Below are positions 30,814 through 42,029 of a stretch of 64,000 bases of DNA, piece by piece (within the stretch, counting starts at the first letter, position 1; each line of letters starts with the position of its first letter). The stretch spans positions 1,383,467-1,447,466 of the forward strand of contig NZ_BBRD01000001.1 in assembly GCF_000975095.1 (NCBI RefSeq), written 5' to 3'. The position numbers and the translations under genes are program-made. The notes beneath the pieces were generated by a model. That model searched no databases and was not told the origin of the DNA. It saw nothing but the letters and a program-made list of their open reading frames with translations. The DNA is from Demequina aestuarii. GTDB taxonomy: Bacteria; Actinomycetota; Actinomycetes; Actinomycetales; Demequinaceae.

Positions 30814-32693
30814 GTCTCCAGCATGCCATTGCCGCCGCGCACGGCGGCATGAATCGTCTCCGCAGTCCGGGCGCCGATGCCAGGGACGAGCGCGATCTGG
30901 TCGACCGAGGCCTCCCGCACCTTCGCGAGAGAGCCGAAGTGCCGAATGAGGGCGGCGGCGCGTGTGGGGCCGACCCCGGCGACGTCGTCGAGTGCCGAGG
31001 CCTTCATCGCCTTGCCCCGGCGGCCGCGGTGGCGCGTGATCGCGAACCGGTGCGCTTCGTCTCGCAGTCGCTGCAGCAGGAACAGCGCCTCGGAGCCCCG
31101 CGGCATGATCACCGGAAACTCCTCACCCGGAACCCAGACCTCCTCGAGTCGCTTCGCCAGACCGACCACGGTGATGTCCTGAATGCCCAGCGCGTCCAGA
31201 GCCTCCCGCGCGACGTTGACCTGAGGAAGGCCCCCGTCGACGAGCACGAGCTGCGGAGGGTAGGCGAAACGAGCGCTGTCGCGTTCCTCCGGCGGCAGTG
31301 CGGACTCCTCGAGATAGCGCCGGAAGCGCCGCGTCAACACCTCGCGCATCGCGGCCGTGTCGTCCGTCCCGTCGGCGATCGAGAACTGGCGGTACTCCGC
31401 CTTGCGCGGCAGTCCGTCCTCGAAGACGACCATCGATCCCACCTGGTTGGTGCCGCCGGTGTGGGAGATGTCGTAGCACTCGATCCGCAACGGCGCCTGA
31501 TCCATGCCGATCGACTCCTGCAGCTCCTGCAGCGCGGCGGCCCGGGTAGTGAGATCCGATGCTCGCCGCAGGCGGTGCTGCTCCAGCACCTGGCGCGCGT
31601 TCTGATGACCGGTCTGAGCGAGCTCGGCCTTCTTTCCGCGGGCGGGCACCTTGATCGCGACGGCCGCGCCGCGGACGCCACGCAGCCACGCTCGCACCGC
31701 ATCGGCCCCGTCGGGAGTCTGGGGCACCAGGATCTCCGGCGGCACCTCCTCGCGGTCGGCGCCGGCATAGGCCTCTTGGATCAGCTGGGCCACGAGTCCC
31801 GCCGTCCCCACCGGTTCGGGCTTGTCCACGACCCACCCGCGTTCGCCCGTGATGCGCCCGTCCCGTACATGGAAGACGTGCGCGGCAGCTTCCATCTCGT
31901 CGTCGAGCAGGCTGAAGATGTCCGCGTCCGTCCCTGGCGCGAGCACGATCGAGTTGCGGTCCATGACGTCGCGCAGCGCCCGCAGCCGGTCCCGGGCACG
32001 GGCGGCCGCTTCAAAGTCCTCCCGCTCCGACGCGTCGGTCATCGCCTTCGTGAGGTCCCGGATCATGCCCTTCGCGTCCCCGCCCAGCACGGCGCACACC
32101 CGCTCCGCCAATGCCCGGTGGTCCTCTTCCGAGATGCGTCCCACGCACGGCGCCGAGCACTTGTCGATGTAGCCCAGCAGGCACGGCCTCCCCTGCCGCT
32201 CTGCCTTGCGGAACACTCCAGGGGCGCAGGTCCTCACAGGCAACGCCGTGAGCAGCGTGTCGACCGTGTCGCGAATGGCCCATGCCCGCGCGTAGGGCCC
32301 GAAGTACCGGACCCCCTGCTTGCGGTCGCCCCTCATCACCTGCATGCGCGGGTACTTCTCATTGAGGGTGACGGCAAGATACGGGTAGGACTTGTCGTCC
32401 TTGAACCTCACGTTGAACCGCGGATCGTACTGCTTGATCCACGTGTGCTCGAGGATGAGCGCCTCGACCTCGTTGCGCACCACGGTCCACTCGACCGATG
32501 CGGCCGTGGTCACCATCTGCTGCGTGCGCGGGTGCAGACCCGCGAGGGACTGGAAGTAGCTCGACAGCCGTGCACGCAGGTTGTTCGCCTTGCCGACGTA
32601 CACCACCCGTCCGTGCGGGTCGCGGAAGCGATACACGCCCGGGTCCGTCGGGATGCTCCCGGGCGCGGGCCGATAGTCCGCAGGGTTGGTCAC
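30810..32693 (-). CDS. uvrC: Excinuclease ABC subunit C
   Basis: Makes the two incisions in nucleotide excision repair. 627 residues: GIY-YIG nuclease at the N-terminus (GVYRFRDPHGRVVYVGKANNL), a UVR motif near residue 205, the RNase H-like endonuclease domain (RIECYDISHTGGTNQVGSMV) and C-terminal helix-hairpin-helix repeats (DDVAGVGPTRAAALI). The GTG at 32693 lies ten bases after the uvrA stop, and the uvrA stop codon itself forms part of a TANNNT hexamer. The stop overlaps the rapZ start. Confidence 0.95.
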   Translation of the reverse strand: MTNPADYRPAPGSIPTDPGVYRFRDPHGRVVYVGKANNLRARLSSYFQSLAGLHPRTQQMVTTAASVEWTVVRNEVEALILEHTWIKQYDPRFNVRFKDDKSYPYLAVTLNEKYPRMQVMRGDRKQGVRYFGPYARAWAIRDTVDTLLTALPVRTCAPGVFRKAERQGRPCLLGYIDKCSAPCVGRISEEDHRALAERVCAVLGGDAKGMIRDLTKAMTDASEREDFEAAARARDRLRALRDVMDRNSIVLAPGTDADIFSLLDDEMEAAAHVFHVRDGRITGERGWVVDKPEPVGTAGLVAQLIQEAYAGADREEVPPEILVPQTPDGADAVRAWLRGVRGAAVAIKVPARGKKAELAQTGHQNARQVLEQHRLRRASDLTTRAAALQELQESIGMDQAPLRIECYDISHTGGTNQVGSMVVFEDGLPRKAEYRQFSIADGTDDTAAMREVLTRRFRRYLEESALPPEERDSARFAYPPQLVLVDGGLPQVNVAREALDALGIQDITVVGLAKRLEEVWVPGEEFPVIMPRGSEALFLLQRLRDEAHRFAITRHRGRRGKAMKASALDDVAGVGPTRAAALIRHFGSLAKVREASVDQIALVPGIGARTAETIHAAVRGGNGMLET

Positions 32694-32703
32694 GGCCGCC
32701 AGC

Positions 32704-35550
<2,847 letters not shown>

Positions 35551-35556
35551 ACGGCA

Positions 35557-35562
35557 ATGCTA
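35557..35562 (-). promoter_or_regulatory. -10 hexamer TAGCAT, leaderless start of uvrA
   Basis: TAGCAT on the minus strand, six bases before the GTG at 35550. The LexA box lies just upstream, where the -35 region would be. Confidence 0.5.
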
Positions 35563-35573
35563 CGTGCATTTGC

Positions 35574-35593
35574 GTTCGAACGCATGTTCGAAC
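35574..35593. promoter_or_regulatory. LexA (SOS) box upstream of uvrA
   Basis: GTTCGAAC-GCAT-GTTCGAAC contains TCGAACGCATGTTCGA at 35576-35591, a match to the actinobacterial SOS box TCGAAC-N4-GTTCGA. It lies 24-43 bases before the uvrA start and about 40 bases before the divergent YciI-like gene, so LexA could control both. Confidence 0.88.
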
Positions 35594-35631
35594 GGTCGTG
35601 TCTTGATGTCGAGGCTGGCAGGATGAGGGGT

Positions 35632-35934
35632 ATGGCGACCTGGACGATCGAATACCGCTACGACGACCGCGCCGACGCGCGCGATCTGCACCGTCCCGCA
35701 CACCGCGAGTATCTTGCGGCGCTGGCGAACGAGGGCACGATGCTCGCCTACGGGCGTTACGACGACGAGGGGGCGCCTGGCGCGCTGCTGGTGTGCGAGG
35801 CCGACGGCGTCGACGATGTCGAGTTCATCGTCGCCGGCGACCCGTTCGTGGCCGCCGCGCTGGTGCCAGAGCACCGGATCCGTCGATGGCCGGCGACCTG
35901 GGCGAAGGCCCTCGGCTCGCACCTCGAGGCCTGA
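35632..35934 (+). CDS. YciI-like (YCII-related domain) protein
   Basis: 100-residue soluble protein of the ferredoxin-like YCII family. Features are WTIEYRYDDRADAR at the start, RPAHREYLAALANEGTMLAYG (His of the putative active site within RPAHREY) and FIVAGDPFVAAALVPEHRI near the end. The function is uncertain; some members are peroxidase- or decarboxylase-like. ATG at 35632 has GAGGGG upstream. Divergent from uvrA and sharing the LexA-box region, it may be SOS-linked, but that is inference. Confidence 0.85.
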   Translation: MATWTIEYRYDDRADARDLHRPAHREYLAALANEGTMLAYGRYDDEGAPGALLVCEADGVDDVEFIVAGDPFVAAALVPEHRIRRWPATWAKALGSHLEA

Positions 35935-36050
35935 ACCTCCCGAGCACTCGTCGGGCCCGGCTCCCGCCGTCGCCCGCTGACGCGCTCTCGCCGTGCGCAC
36001 CTGCCAGGCCACCGCGCTGGCGAGCGCACGCATTGCTCGCGTTCACCGCG

Positions 36051-37085
36051 CTATGGACGCTCTTCGGGCTTGAGGCTCTCCGCATGCTCCTCCGCCTCGA
36101 TCTCGTCCTCGAGCCGGGCCGCATTGCGGGTCGCTACGACGCTCGCCACCGTCGCGATCGTCAGGATCACGACGATCACGGTCAGCGACAGACCCGTGGA
36201 GATCTCGGGGACCTTGAGCGGCTCCCCGCCATTGATGAACGGAAGGTTGTTCTCGTGCAGCGCGTGCAGGACGAGCTTCACGCCGATGAAGGCGAGAATC
36301 GCCGAGAGGCCGTAGTGCAGATACACGAGGCGCTGCAGGAGCCCCTCCACCAGGAAGTACAGCTGCCGCAGGCCGAGCAGCGCAAACGCATTGGCGGTGA
36401 ACACGATGAACGGGTCCTGGGTGAGCCCGAAGATGGCAGGGATCGAGTCGAGGGCGAACAGCACGTCGGTCGAGCCGATGGCGACCATGACGAGCAGCAT
36501 CGGGGTCACCATGCGCCTGCCCGCCTCGCGCACCACGACCTTGCCCTCGCGGTAGCCGTCCGTCACCGGGAAGAACCGGCGCACGAGCCGCACCATGCGG
36601 CCCTCCTCGTAGTCCGGATGGCCCGCGTCGTCTTCGCTCTCGCGTGCGAGTCCCCACGCCGTGTAGATGAGGAAGGCGCCGAACACATAGAACAGCGCGG
36701 AGAACGCATCGAGAGCAGCGGCGCCCGCCGCGATGAACACCGCGCGAAGGATCAGCGCGATCGCGATCCCCACGAGCAGCACCCGCGAGCGGTACTTGGG
36801 AGGCACAGCGAAGCGGGACATGATCACGAGGAAGACGAACAGGTTGTCGACTGACAGCGACTTCTCAGTGACGTAGCCCGCGAAGTACTCGACCGTGGGG
36901 AACTCCGGGTGCCACAGGTGCAGGGCGAAGCCGAACACCACAGCGACAGCGATGTAGAAGATGGACCACGTGGCGGCCTCGCGGAAGCTGGGCTCGTGCG
37001 GCTTGCGGATCACGACTGCGAAGTCGAACACGAACAGGGCGATGATGAGCGCGATGGTCGCGGTCCACACGAAGGGATCTGTCAC
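36051..37085 (-). CDS. TerC/Alx-family membrane protein
   Basis: 344 residues with about nine membrane segments and the conserved acidic membrane motifs FDFAVV, SLSVDNLFVFLVI and GSTDVLFALDSIPAIFG. TerC family members are linked to manganese or calcium export and metal loading of secreted proteins; the substrate here is unknown. An acidic Glu-rich tail ends the protein. TAGGAT lies six bases before the GTG, so it appears to have its own leaderless promoter right behind uvrB. No Mn riboswitch fits in the 39-base gap. Confidence 0.92.
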   Translation of the reverse strand: MTDPFVWTATIALIIALFVFDFAVVIRKPHEPSFREAATWSIFYIAVAVVFGFALHLWHPEFPTVEYFAGYVTEKSLSVDNLFVFLVIMSRFAVPPKYRSRVLLVGIAIALILRAVFIAAGAAALDAFSALFYVFGAFLIYTAWGLARESEDDAGHPDYEEGRMVRLVRRFFPVTDGYREGKVVVREAGRRMVTPMLLVMVAIGSTDVLFALDSIPAIFGLTQDPFIVFTANAFALLGLRQLYFLVEGLLQRLVYLHYGLSAILAFIGVKLVLHALHENNLPFINGGEPLKVPEISTGLSLTVIVVILTIATVASVVATRNAARLEDEIEAEEHAESLKPEERP

Positions 37086-37091
37086 CGTGCA

Positions 37092-37097
37092 ATCCTA
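37092..37097 (-). promoter_or_regulatory. -10 hexamer TAGGAT, leaderless start of the TerC-like gene
   Basis: TAGGAT on the minus strand, six bases before the GTG at 37085. Confidence 0.5.
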
Positions 37098-37124
37098 AGC
37101 CGCGCCACGCCCGCGCCGCGCCGG

Positions 37125-39185
37125 TCAGCCCGCATCGAGCATCTGTCGGAGCTCCTTCTTGAGCTCCGCGATCTCGTCACGCAGCCGCGCGGCGATCTCG
37201 AACTTGAGCTCGGCCGCCGCGGTGCGCATCTGGCCCGACAGGTCCTCGATCAGCTGGGTGAGCTCGTCTGCGGGACGGCCCGCCATCGGTGACGCACTCC
37301 CACCCTTGCCACCGCCGGACGAGCGCTGGGCGCGCTCGAGGGTCTCCGCGGTGTCGGCGTCTTCGCGCGCGAGCATCTCCGTGATGTCGCCGATCCTCTT
37401 GCGCAGCGGGGTGGGATCGATGCCGTTCTCGGTGTTGAAGGCCACCTGCTTCTCACGGCGCCGGTCGGTCTCGTCGATCGCCTGGGCCATCGAGTCCGTG
37501 ATCCTGTCGGCATACATGTGCACTTCGCCCGACACATTGCGGGCCGCGCGACCGATGGTCTGGATGAGGGAGGTCCCCGACCGCAGGAATCCCTCCTTGT
37601 CCGCGTCCAGGATCGACACCAAGGACACCTCGGGCAGGTCGAGCCCCTCACGCAACAAGTTGATGCCCACGAGGACGTCGAAGCGCCCCATGCGCAGCTC
37701 GCGCAGCAGCTCGACCCGTCGCAGCGTGTCGACGTCCGAGTGAAGGTACTCGACGCGGACGTCTCGGTCCGCGAGGAACTCGGTGAGGTCCTCAGCCATC
37801 TTCTTGGTCAGCGTGGTGACGAGCACACGCTCGTCGCGCTCCACGCGGGCGCGGATCTGCTCCAGGAGATCGTCGATCTGCCCTTCAGTGGGTTTGACCA
37901 CGACCTTGGGGTCGACCAGACCCGTGGGCCGAATGATCTGCTCGACGACTCCGTCAGCGCGGTTGAGCTCGTACTGTCCAGGCGTGGCGGACAGGTACAC
38001 GGTCTGCCCCACCCTCTCTTGGAACTCGCCCCACTTGAGTGGGCGGTTGTCGAGCGCGGAGGGCAGCCGGAACCCGTGCTCGACGAGGGTGCGCTTGCGC
38101 GACGCATCGCCCTCGTACATCGCACCGATCTGGGGCACGGTCACATGGGACTCGTCGATGACGAGCAGGAAGTCGTCCGGGAAATAGTCGAGCAGGGTGT
38201 GAGGCGGAGTGCCGGTCGCGCGCTGCTCGATGTGTCTCGAGTAGTTCTCGATGCCGGAGCACGTGCCGACCGAGCGCATCATCTCGAGATCGAAGGTGGT
38301 GCGCATCTTGAGTCGCTGCGCCTCGAGCAGCTTGTTCTGACGCTCGAGCTCCTCCAGCCGCTCACCGAGCTCGATCTCGATGGTGGAGATCGCCTTGTTC
38401 ATGCGGTCTTCGCTCGCGACGTAGTGCGACGCCGGGAAGATGTGCACCTGGGCTTGACGCTCGACGACCTCCCCCGTCAGCGGGTGGAGGCTGTACACGG
38501 CCTCGATCTCGTCGCCGAACAGCTCGATCCGAATCGCGAGCTCCTCATACACGGGAATGATCTCCACCGTGTCGCCGCGCACGCGAAAGGTGCCGCGCGT
38601 GAACGCGAGGTCGTTCCGCGAGTACTGCATGTGGACGAACTCGCGAAGCAGGGTGTCGCGATCGACGGTGTCGCCCACGGCAAGGGTCACCATGCCCTGG
38701 ATGTACTCCTCGGGCGTGCCGAGCCCGTAGATGCACGACACGGACGACACCACGACGACGTCCCGCCGGGTGAGGAGCGAGTTCGTCGCTGAGTAGCGCA
38801 GCCGCTCCACCTCCTCGTTGATCGAGGAGTCCTTCTCGATGAAGGTGTCCGTCTGCGGCACGTACGCCTCAGGCTGGTAGTAGTCGTAATAGCTCACGAA
38901 GTACTCGACGGCGTTGCGCGGCAGCAGCTCGCGGAACTCGGTGGCGAGCTGAGCGGCGAGCGTCTTGTTGTGTGCCATCACCAGCGTGGGCCGCTGGAGC
39001 CGCTCGACGAGCCATGCTGTCGTCGCCGACTTTCCGGTACCGGTGGCGCCCAACAGCACGACGTCCTGCTCCCCCGCCGTGATGCGGCGGGCGAGCTCGT
39101 CGATGGCCTTGGGCTGGTCGCCGGACGGGCGATAGTCGGATTCGACGAGGAAGGGCGCTTGGGAACGTCGCAGGTCTGCGGTCAT
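37125..39185 (-). CDS. uvrB: Excinuclease ABC subunit B
   Basis: Helicase-like damage verifier of nucleotide excision repair. 686 residues. Walker A is [27 protein letters not shown] is the beta-hairpin that inserts into DNA; DESHV is Walker [20 protein letters not shown] is motif VI; the C-terminal UVR helix pair ([19 protein letters not shown]) binds UvrC. No LexA box is visible in the 37 bases before coaE. TACCGT lies seven bases before the ATG. Confidence 0.97.
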   Translation of the reverse strand: MTADLRRSQAPFLVESDYRPSGDQPKAIDELARRITAGEQDVVLLGATGTGKSATTAWLVERLQRPTLVMAHNKTLAAQLATEFRELLPRNAVEYFVSYYDYYQPEAYVPQTDTFIEKDSSINEEVERLRYSATNSLLTRRDVVVVSSVSCIYGLGTPEEYIQGMVTLAVGDTVDRDTLLREFVHMQYSRNDLAFTRGTFRVRGDTVEIIPVYEELAIRIELFGDEIEAVYSLHPLTGEVVERQAQVHIFPASHYVASEDRMNKAISTIEIELGERLEELERQNKLLEAQRLKMRTTFDLEMMRSVGTCSGIENYSRHIEQRATGTPPHTLLDYFPDDFLLVIDESHVTVPQIGAMYEGDASRKRTLVEHGFRLPSALDNRPLKWGEFQERVGQTVYLSATPGQYELNRADGVVEQIIRPTGLVDPKVVVKPTEGQIDDLLEQIRARVERDERVLVTTLTKKMAEDLTEFLADRDVRVEYLHSDVDTLRRVELLRELRMGRFDVLVGINLLREGLDLPEVSLVSILDADKEGFLRSGTSLIQTIGRAARNVSGEVHMYADRITDSMAQAIDETDRRREKQVAFNTENGIDPTPLRKRIGDITEMLAREDADTAETLERAQRSSGGGKGGSASPMAGRPADELTQLIEDLSGQMRTAAAELKFEIAARLRDEIAELKKELRQMLDAG

Positions 39186-39192
39186 GGTCTCT

Positions 39193-39198
39193 ACGGTA
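39193..39198 (-). promoter_or_regulatory. -10-like hexamer TACCGT before uvrB
   Basis: TANNNT on the minus strand, seven bases before the ATG at 39185, with no Shine-Dalgarno. Candidate leaderless promoter. Confidence 0.3.
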
Positions 39199-39222
39199 CG
39201 CGCCGGGTGTGACGCCGACGCC

Positions 39223-39825
39223 TCAGGCGGGTGCGGGGACGCTCATCGCCCAGAACTCATCGACCTGAGCACGCAACTGCTCCGCCGTGCCGTTGCCGTC
39301 CAGCACCGCGTCGGCGACTGCCGCGCGCTGCTCGTCGGTCGCCTGCGACGCGATCCTCGCCCGTGCATCGGCCGACGTCATGCCCCGAGACTGCGTGAGG
39401 CGGGCGACTCGTCTCTCGACGTCGGCCGCGATCGTCACCACCATGTCGAAGTCCGCCGCGCCCTGGCCGCTCTCGACGAGCAGCGGGATGTCATGGACCA
39501 CCACCCGTGCGTTCTGCGCGCGAGCCTGGCGGTCCGCCGCCTTGGACATCGCGAAGACGTAGGGGTGCACGATCTCATCGAGCTGTGCCCTGGCGGACGG
39601 GTCGTGGAAGACGATGTCGGCCACCGCCGCACGGTCGAGTTCGCCGTCGCGCACGGCACGGTCCCCGAACGCCCGCACGATCTCGACGAGCGCAGCGGAT
39701 CCCGGCGCCACCGCCCGGCGCGCGAGGGCATCGTGATCGATGACAGTGGCACCCAGTTCCGCGAAGCGTGCGGATGCGGTGGACTTTCCGGCGGCGATGC
39801 CGCCCGTGAGGCCGATGCGAAGCAT
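39223..39825 (-). CDS. coaE: Dephospho-CoA kinase
   Basis: Last step of coenzyme A synthesis. 200 residues. The P-loop is [12 protein letters not shown] at 6-17, [10 protein letters not shown] is the substrate region, and HDIPLLVES is the conserved middle motif. ATG at 39825 starts right at the P-loop strand MLRIGLTGG; a longer frame adds 12 basic residues with no support. It lies between rpsA and uvrB, as in mycobacteria and streptomycetes. Confidence 0.94.
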   Translation of the reverse strand: MLRIGLTGGIAAGKSTASARFAELGATVIDHDALARRAVAPGSAALVEIVRAFGDRAVRDGELDRAAVADIVFHDPSARAQLDEIVHPYVFAMSKAADRQARAQNARVVVHDIPLLVESGQGAADFDMVVTIAADVERRVARLTQSRGMTSADARARIASQATDEQRAAVADAVLDGNGTAEQLRAQVDEFWAMSVPAPA

Positions 39826-39882
39826 GGCGAGAGTGTCGCACTCCCGCCCACGTCTCGCCAACCCGGCCGGGCCCCGGACATG

Positions 39883-39921
39883 CGACAGGGCCGCGACCCT
39901 CAGCGGATCGCGGCCCTGTCG
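39883..39921 (-). terminator. Hairpin terminator downstream of rpsA
   Basis: Perfect 14-base stem, CGACAGGGCCGCGA at 39883-39896 with its complement at 39908-39921, and an 11-base loop. It begins 13 bases after the rpsA stop. Confidence 0.75.
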
Positions 39922-39933
39922 ATAGTCCTGGTG

Positions 39934-41421
39934 CTAGTTGCCCGTGAGCTTCTCGCGCAGTGCGGCGAGACGCTCGTCCGAGGCGAGCGTGCCCGCATCG
40001 GACGGCTCGTCGTGCGAGGTGTACGACGGACCAGCCTCACCCTTCGGACCGCGCTTGCGCGCAGCGGCAGGCGCATCGGAGGTCTCGGCCTCTGCGGCCT
40101 GCTCCTCCTGCTTGGTGACGAACTGCTTGTGCGCCTCCCAGCGCTCGTGCGCCTTCGCGTACTCCGCCTCCCAGGCCTCGCGCTGCTCGTCGAAGCCCTC
40201 GCGCCATTCCTGGGTCTCGGGGTCGAAGCCCTCGGGGTACTTGTAGTTGCCCTTGTCGTCGTACTCGGCCGTCATTCCGTACAGCGCGGGGTCGAAGTCC
40301 TCGCCGTTCGGGTCGACACCCTCGTTCGCCTGCTTGATGGACAGCGAGATGCGGCGACGCTCGAGGTCGATGTCGATGATCTTGACGAAGACCTCTTCAT
40401 CGGCCTGCACGACCTGCTCGGGAAGGTCGACGTGTCGCACTGCCAGCTCGGAGATGTGCACGAGTCCCTCGATGCCCTCGAAGACGCGCACGAACGCGCC
40501 GAACGGGACGAGCTTGGTGACCTTGCCCGGCACGATCTGCCCAATGGCGTGAGTGCGGGCGTAGACCTCCCACGGGTCCTCCTGCGTCGCCTTCAGCGAC
40601 AGGGAGACACGCTCGCGGTCCATGTCGATGTCGAGAACCTCGACCTCGACCTCCTGGCCCACGGACACGACCTCGTTCGGGTGGTCGATGTGCTTCCACG
40701 AGAGCTCGGAGACGTGCACGAGGCCGTCCACGCCGCCCAGGTCGACGAACGCACCGAAGTTGACGATCGACGACACGGTGCCCTTGCGGACCTGACCGGG
40801 CTGCAGAGCAGTGAGGAAGCTCGAGCGCACCTCGGACTGCGTCTGCTCGAGGAACGCACGGCGCGACAGGACCACGTTGTTGCGGTTCTTGTCGAGCTCG
40901 ATGATCTTCGCCTCGATCTGCTGACCGATGTACGGCGCCAGGTCACGGACCCGACGCATCTCCACCAGCGACGCGGGCAGGAAGCCACGCAGGCCGATGT
41001 CCACGATGAGACCGCCCTTGACCACCTCGATGACCGAGCCGGTGACGACGCCGTCCTCTTCCTTGAGCTTCTCGATCGAGCCCCAGGCACGCTCGTACTG
41101 AGCCCGCTTCTTGGACAGGATCAGACGGCCTTCCTTGTCCTCCTTCTGGAGAACGAGGGCCTCGACGGTGTCACCCACGGCGACGACGTCGTCGGGGTTC
41201 GCGTCGTGACGGATCGACAGCTCGCGGACGGGGATGACGCCTTCGGTCTTGTAGCCGATGTCGAGGAGGACCTCGTCACGGTCGACCTTGACGATGGTGC
41301 CCTCGACGAGGTCTCCGTCGTCGAAGTTCTTGATGGTCGCGTCGATGGCGGCGAGGAAGTCTTCGCTCGAGCCGATGTCGTTGAACGCGATGGCGGTGGA
41401 CTCGGGGGTGGATACGGACAT
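39934..41421 (-). CDS. rpsA: 30S ribosomal protein S1
   Basis: 495 residues with four S1 OB-fold repeats (starting near residues 33, 120, 205 and 290; for example GTIVKVDRDEVLLDIGYKTEG and GTVSSIVNFGAFVDLGGVDG) and a charged, Ala/Glu-rich tail. Actinobacterial S1 has four repeats against six in E. coli. It binds mRNA on the small subunit. ATG at 41421 begins MSVSTPESTAIAFNDIGSSE. A TTGTGC/TAGGAT promoter can be placed 80-110 bases upstream. Confidence 0.95.
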   Translation of the reverse strand: MSVSTPESTAIAFNDIGSSEDFLAAIDATIKNFDDGDLVEGTIVKVDRDEVLLDIGYKTEGVIPVRELSIRHDANPDDVVAVGDTVEALVLQKEDKEGRLILSKKRAQYERAWGSIEKLKEEDGVVTGSVIEVVKGGLIVDIGLRGFLPASLVEMRRVRDLAPYIGQQIEAKIIELDKNRNNVVLSRRAFLEQTQSEVRSSFLTALQPGQVRKGTVSSIVNFGAFVDLGGVDGLVHVSELSWKHIDHPNEVVSVGQEVEVEVLDIDMDRERVSLSLKATQEDPWEVYARTHAIGQIVPGKVTKLVPFGAFVRVFEGIEGLVHISELAVRHVDLPEQVVQADEEVFVKIIDIDLERRRISLSIKQANEGVDPNGEDFDPALYGMTAEYDDKGNYKYPEGFDPETQEWREGFDEQREAWEAEYAKAHERWEAHKQFVTKQEEQAAEAETSDAPAAARKRGPKGEAGPSYTSHDEPSDAGTLASDERLAALREKLTGN

Positions 41422-41507
41422 GTAGGGGATAGCTCCGTTGGACGGTGGATGAGTGGAATATGCATCAATCGATCGCCGCGCGCACAAGACGCACGAGACC
41501 AACGATC

Positions 41508-41537
41508 ATCCTACCCTGCGTGACCCCACCAGCACAA
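41508..41537 (-). promoter_or_regulatory. Candidate sigma-A promoter of rpsA
   Basis: On the minus strand TTGTGC (41532-41537), an 18-base spacer, and TAGGAT (41508-41513). Transcription would start near 41501, leaving an untranslated leader of about 80 bases before the ATG at 41421. Confidence 0.4.
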
Positions 41538-41577
41538 AGGACGCCCGCGCGCCGGAGCACTCACGGCGCCGCCTGCG

Positions 41578-41976
41578 TCACTCCAGGTCGTCGCGGATGC
41601 TCTGGATGATGTCGGTGGTCGACACCTCGGCCGTGCGCGGGAGGTAGACGACGTCGCACAGCTCGCGATAGTGATCGAACTTGCCGGCCCAGTCATCCCC
41701 CATGACCAGCACGTCCGCACGGTGCTCGCGGATGTAGTCGCCCTTGAGGTCCAGGGACTCCTCGACGAAGACCTCGTGCACACACGCGAGCGAGGCCACG
41801 ATCGCCATCCGGTGCTCTTCCCTGTAGACGGGATAGCGCTGCTTCTTGGAGAAGTTCAGCGCGTCGGAGGAGACCCCGACGGTGAGGTGGTCGCCGAGCT
41901 CGGCGGCCCTCAGCAGCATGTTGACGTGGCCGATGTGGAACAGGTCGAACGTTCCGAAGGTCAGCACGCGCGTCAT
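41578..41976 (-). CDS. tagD: Glycerol-3-phosphate cytidylyltransferase (TagD-like)
   Basis: 132-residue nucleotidyltransferase that would make CDP-glycerol, the donor for glycerophosphate polymers. The HXGH motif is HIGH at residues 14-17 (GTFDLFHIGH), and the C-terminal RTAEVSTTDII matches the RTxGISTT signature. ATG at 41976 is preceded by TATATT and exactly six bases, with no Shine-Dalgarno. It is divergent from a CDP-glycerol glycerophosphotransferase gene whose product would use CDP-glycerol. Confidence 0.9.
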   Translation of the reverse strand: MTRVLTFGTFDLFHIGHVNMLLRAAELGDHLTVGVSSDALNFSKKQRYPVYREEHRMAIVASLACVHEVFVEESLDLKGDYIREHRADVLVMGDDWAGKFDHYRELCDVVYLPRTAEVSTTDIIQSIRDDLE

Positions 41977-41982
41977 GAGAAC

Positions 41983-41988
41983 AATATA
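41983..41988 (-). promoter_or_regulatory. -10 hexamer TATATT, leaderless start of tagD
   Basis: TATATT on the minus strand, six bases before the ATG at 41976. It is the strongest -10 in the window and faces a divergent TATACT promoter 30 bases away. Confidence 0.6.
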
Positions 41989-42017
41989 TCGGTTCGAGTT
42001 CACCGTTTGTTCACCTC

Positions 42018-42023
42018 TATACT
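42018..42023 (+). promoter_or_regulatory. -10 hexamer TATACT, leaderless start of the glycerophosphotransferase gene
   Basis: TATACT, six bases, then the GTG at 42030. No Shine-Dalgarno is present. Confidence 0.6.
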
Positions 42024-42029
42024 TCCCGC

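Noticed and set aside
39184..41523. A 779-codon plus-strand frame across coaE and rpsA
   Set aside because: It crosses two good minus-strand genes and a terminator hairpin; the translation is Leu/Val/Arg/Asp-biased antisense.
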